Position numbers and translations under genes: made by a program
The notes under the pieces: generated by a model
Told to the model about the DNA's origin: nothing
The model's input: only the letters and a program-made list of their open reading frames with translations
The model's database searches: none
NCBI RefSeq assembly: GCF_021018895.1
Contig: NC_079373.1
Span: forward strand, 15,410,501-15,474,500
Length of the DNA stretch: 64,000 nucleotides
DNA from: Seriola aureovittata
Taxonomy: Eukaryota; Chordata; Actinopteri; Carangiformes; Carangidae
Direction: 5' to 3'
Shown: piece by piece, positions 59,616 to 64,000 of the stretch
How positions within the stretch are numbered: the first letter of the stretch is position 1
How the letters are laid out: each line of letters begins with the position of its first letter

Positions 59616-61033
59616 CCCTGAAGCCGGCTGCCTCGCTGCTTGGATGAAAATAATTAGGAGAGAAAGGCAAGGCTGGTGGGGTTTGGATTTGCAGCACAAG
59701 GTGGGACTGCCTTTGGCAACCCACTCAGACACAGAGAAAAGCACACACACACATTCAATGCACAGCAGGTTGGCTGGCAGCATTTAAAGGCCAAAGTAGG
59801 CAGCAAGGGGGGGGGGGGGTGTCTACTGTCTAGTGACTGGAACCACATGGGGCACATGCTAACAAACACACATGCTGAGGCACAGAGACACACATACACA
59901 AACACACACACTTATTGGATGTAGAATCCCATCTCCCAGCTGTCATCTTAGTCTAATAAGTGCACTGTCAAGGGTAGTCTTTATTGATTTTATGCTGCAA
60001 ATGTAGTCACATCTGCTGTAATTTAATTTTAAATAAAAATGTGTACCAACTGTAACCCGTTGGTACCATTTTAGAAGAAAGCATATTCTTTCATCCATTA
60101 TGTATACTTGCACTTGATATAATAGGGAGATGTTCATTATTTGGCTTTCATAATTCAGTTAGGTGAAACAGATTTTAAAAAATTAAAGCTAATTGTAGCA
60201 AGAAAATAAGTTATAGCTTTATTAGCTTCTGATCTCTTGATGGAGCAGATGCAGACAAAGAGGAGAACTGTTGCTGCGCTGTGTAAGATGACATCAGTGG
60301 GATGCCGTGTAGAGAGAGCGATACTCCCACAGCTCCCTGTTTGAAGCTTTTCCTCTGTGCCGCACATCTCCTCTTTCCCTGTTTGAAGATCTGGCACTGC
60401 ATGTCGCCTATACACCATCTCTGATCGTGTCTGTATGAGGGCGTTTAAGGGTGTGTGTGTGTGTGAGTGTGTGTGTGTGTCTGTGTGTGTGTGTGTCTGC
60501 ACATGTGAGCGTGCCCTGCTGTGTCAAGCATGTCAAATGTGCTCTTGTCCTCTTGAAGAGGCCCGAACGATGAGATCAATCAGAGCGCAATTGAGCAACC
60601 AGAGAAGCAAACCAGTGATGCACTTAATGTTAGGTGTTGTCATGGAAACACAGGGTGCAGATTTTCCACTTCATTGGCTGCCATCAGTCCACAGTCATTT
60701 TTTTAAAATTATTTCCAAGAAAGCAATTGAAAGATGGGAGGGGAAAATTAGTCAAGTGTCCACAAAGGCAGAAGACACAGCAAGACACAGAGGTTAACAT
60801 AATGAAAATTTCACTGTAACACCATACTTCAATTAATGCATTGGTGTTTGTGTGTCAGTGTTAAAACCAAGCACATTAAAGAGCCTCCAGCAGTCTTACT
60901 ATGTCTATTGACTCTATCTGTGTAATTGCATAGAATAGATAGTCCCAGGAGATTTTCCCCTGCACTGCTTTTAGCCTTTAGAGAATCAAAGCGGCAATTA
61001 CATACACATATGCTGGAATGTAACTGCAAGCTT

Positions 61034-61035
<2 letters not shown>

Positions 61036-61100
<65 letters not shown>
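61036..61100. repeat. (CA)n microsatellite
   Basis: About 32 CA units. Confidence 0.98.
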
Positions 61101-61103
<3 letters not shown>

Positions 61104-64000
61104 CTTTGATGAACGAGCAGAGGATTAGTTGTGTCACCCCTGCTGCAGAGGGTGACACCCTGCATTGCACAGGTATCATACATCACCTTATCAGTAGATC
61201 TACATAGCACAGACAATTTTACGCATACACAAATACACACATACATACACTCACACAGGAAATAGAGTTCCTTTCTTCGCTTCACCCCATTACCTATTAT
61301 TCTCTAATCTCACTCAGTCTCGTGCATTTAAACATTTCGCCCTCTCTTTATTCTGCCATTTTCACCTCAACCCTGCAAGAGACCCACCATTTCTAGCCCA
61401 TCTCTCCCTGCTTTGAAGCCACCCTACCTCCATCCCCACACGTCCTCCCCCGGGCTCTGAACTTTGACCTCTTAACATGAGGAGGGAGGAGGATGGCGGC
61501 AGTCAGTAGCAGGTCTCCTCACATTTGATTGGGTGACCACGACCTGGACCGGTGTCAACACTGTCCTGAGGGGAGAGAGAGAGAAAGAGAGAGAGAGAGA
61601 GGTATGTGTTGTTGTAGAAGAGAGAGAGGAAAGAGAGGACACAGGAAGAGCATGCATTATGGAACCTAGTCTTGAAAGTGCAGTAAGTAGCCTATATCAA
61701 CAGAAAAACAGTTTTCCTGCAGCAACTAACGCTGTTCCAGTTCTGACCTGTTCACATACACCGAGGAATACTGGCTCTATTACAATTACAAATTGAGCCT
61801 GGAGCTCAAGTGTACAATCCCTGGCTGTGCTGTTTCTGGCCTCTGGCTCGGGTGCGCTCCTGTGAGCCTAATTGGCAGCAGTAGCAGGTAGGTAGCCGCA
61901 AACGATCATATCTTTATAACTGTGCTGATGGCTACCACTGGCTGGCTGTGGCACTCGTTTAGAGCTGATCACATGGACCTCCGCATGTGTTACTGCCTCT
62001 TGGTGAAGATGCAACTTGCAGCTCCCCCCTCCCGGGCCTACAGAGAGAGTTAGCAGGAACAAACACTGCAGTGCAGTGGGAATTGGCCATTCCTGAATTG
62101 TGGGAAAACAAACCAAACCAAAAATACATGAAAAAATACCAATGCTCCCATTTTTGTGTCAAACAGGCACTATCTTTAGGATAGTGAAAGATAAAGCAAT
62201 AACAGTGGAACATTTTGTGACAGACCGCCTTGCAAATATATCACATATTTGTTTAATTCAGTGGAAAAGCTTTCTTCCCATCTTTTTTTCAGAGTTCAAT
62301 TATTTCAGTTTAAAAGGTCTTCAGTGCAAATAGCATGCACAGATTTCACATTTGCACTCTTTATGCTCTAGTGCTCAAATGTCTAACTCACGATTCACAT
62401 GTCTGTGCAAGGAGACAAAGAACCTGAACGCTCTCCTATACATGCATATATACGTACAGATGCATTGCACACACAAAATGTGCATACCCACGAATGCATG
62501 CTCAGTGGTCAATTTACATGCTCCATAACATGTACTCGCTCATCTCCAGATGTACGGGACCATATGCTGCTACCAGACAGTCTTATTGATGTCGGCCTGT
62601 CAGCCTCCCAGCAGTGAAGCTGGGGCAAGCAGGTTCAGAGCGGCTCGAATAATGGACGAATAGATGGACGGATGGATAGGAAAAGGAGAGAGATAGAATG
62701 AGAGATGGTGAAGGTGAAGGTTCCAGGAAGGAGGAGGAATAAATCTGTTCAGAGTGGCAAATTGGACTTGGAAGGGGGAGGAGAATCTTTAGAGCTTTTC
62801 TTGATTTTCGGCTCTTGATTTTCTGAAGCAGTAGTCCATGACACCACTGGCATTTTACCAATCTCCTCCAGCTTTAGTAGTCTTACTGGAGCTTCTCACG
62901 GGGAAATGCAGCAGTGAGGAACAAGCTTTTAATAAATATTTCTGTCTAAAAGGGACCGTCGTCGGGGGATTGCTTCCCGTATGTGTCTGCACATGTTGGG
63001 GGCGTCATTTCCCTAAATATTGTATATTTCAGCTGGTGTGAGGAATCAAAACGATAATAATGATCCCAAGCTTACCCCTTTTCTTGCCTCGCTGCCAGAG
63101 TGCAGGTGCTGTGTGTTTTATTTGACCCCTCCTGTCAGTTTTTTTCCCCTCTCATCACCAGTCCAGTTCTCTAGCTTCAAACACTGTGCAGCGGTTGCCA
63201 AGTATCCTATTATCACCCTTCTCCCATGTGTAGACAGCTGCCATTACGCTGAATTAAACCCAAATATGAAATCAAGGTTGCCAGTTTGATGCTCATCCAT
63301 CCTCCGAGGAATACTTACATCATCCTAAGTGTCTCGCTGACCCTCGATGCTCTCATTACTGCTTGTTAGAACAATTAAATGTGACGTGTGTCAGATTTAT
63401 AACTCACCCCTGTGTGTGTTTCTGTGTGCGCATGAATACGTGTGTGTTTTATTCTGAACAGATGTGAGCATCTGCCACTGCAGTTAAGGCCATTAATACA
63501 TGTCTAGAGGTGTTTGTATGTGGATGTGTCTGGTTTTCGGCAACAGCTGTTGTTATTTGCTGTGTAGCCTGTTTGTACGTGCACCTTTGCAAGTTGTCTC
63601 ACATACTTGATATTAAATATGGATGTTTATTAATGAGAGACAGAAAGTCAATGTAGGTTCCTAGGATCCTACTCTTCCTGATTTGGTTTATATCACACGG
63701 TGGGATTTGTAAAAGGTGAATATTGTTCTTTGCTCATGTGTGAACAACAGTAGACACATAAGCTTGTTTTTTCCCAAATGCAGGACATGATTTAAGCTAC
63801 ATGTTGACTCTTGTGCAGGGGCTGAACAAAATGAAGGAAGTGCCTTATAATACAGAGATATAAAGCAGATAATAAGATAATAACCCCTTTCATTCAGCAC
63901 ATTATCAGTCTCACGTGAAATGTTGCCCTACAAGTCCTGAAGTTGGTGCAGTTGGATGTAGGTGGTTATTATATATACTAGTTTACAAATAATAGTGCTG

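Larger units (their letters stand above)
55559..64000. other. Noncoding stretch at the right end of the window
   Basis: No exon with protein similarity on either strand. It holds several (CA)n/(TG)n arrays and homopolymers, plus one signal-peptide-like candidate exon on the - strand at 59517-59615. It is probably intronic to a gene beginning at 37.6 or 55.5 kb and ending beyond the window. Confidence 0.45.

Overview
This is vertebrate nuclear DNA, almost certainly from a teleost fish. Genes are split into short exons with GT/AG introns. The spacers are AT-rich and full of long (CA)n/(TG)n microsatellites. There are no operons, ribosome binding sites or prokaryotic features. The gene set (leptin, RBM28, PRRT4, IMPDH1) matches the vertebrate leptin neighbourhood, and the divergent short leptin with two coding exons fits a teleost lep (lepA-type) locus.

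The left 36 kb is gene-dense. In order: leptin (+, 730-1311, with a noncoding exon at the left edge); rbm28 (-, 2632-9614, 20 coding exons, nucleolar RNA-binding protein); a TMEM53/DUF829 alpha/beta-hydrolase-like gene (-, 12491-14444, 3 coding exons); prrt4 (+, 17906-22523, 2 coding exons, multi-pass membrane protein); impdh1 (-, 25061-30677, 15 coding exons, with the N-terminal extension of the retinal isoform); and a RIP-family protein kinase with a C-terminal CARD-like domain (-, 32447-35172, 10 coding exons). The intron-exon models were built by hand. Every junction uses GT/AG and keeps the reading frame, so products could be read end to end: leptin 161 aa, Rbm28 775 aa, TMEM53-like 281 aa, Prrt4 979 aa, Impdh1 592 aa, kinase about 461 aa.

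The right 27 kb (about 37-64 kb) looks like the 5' part of one or more large genes whose body lies outside the window. Two separate candidate first coding exons on the + strand (37665-37709 and 55526-55558) have good start contexts and end at donor sites in the same phase, as alternative promoters of one gene would. A third candidate, a signal-peptide-like exon, lies on the - strand (59517-59615). I could not name the gene or genes. The rest is microsatellites, purine tracts and AT-rich segments with homeodomain-like TAATTA sites.

The genes do not form a pathway; they are a conserved syntenic block. The observations most worth following are the CARD-bearing RIP-like kinase beside impdh1, the paired phase-0 first exons, and the rbm28 upstream region, which carries ETS and TCTCGCG motifs and a possible divergent exon. 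I found no convincing new multi-gene system.
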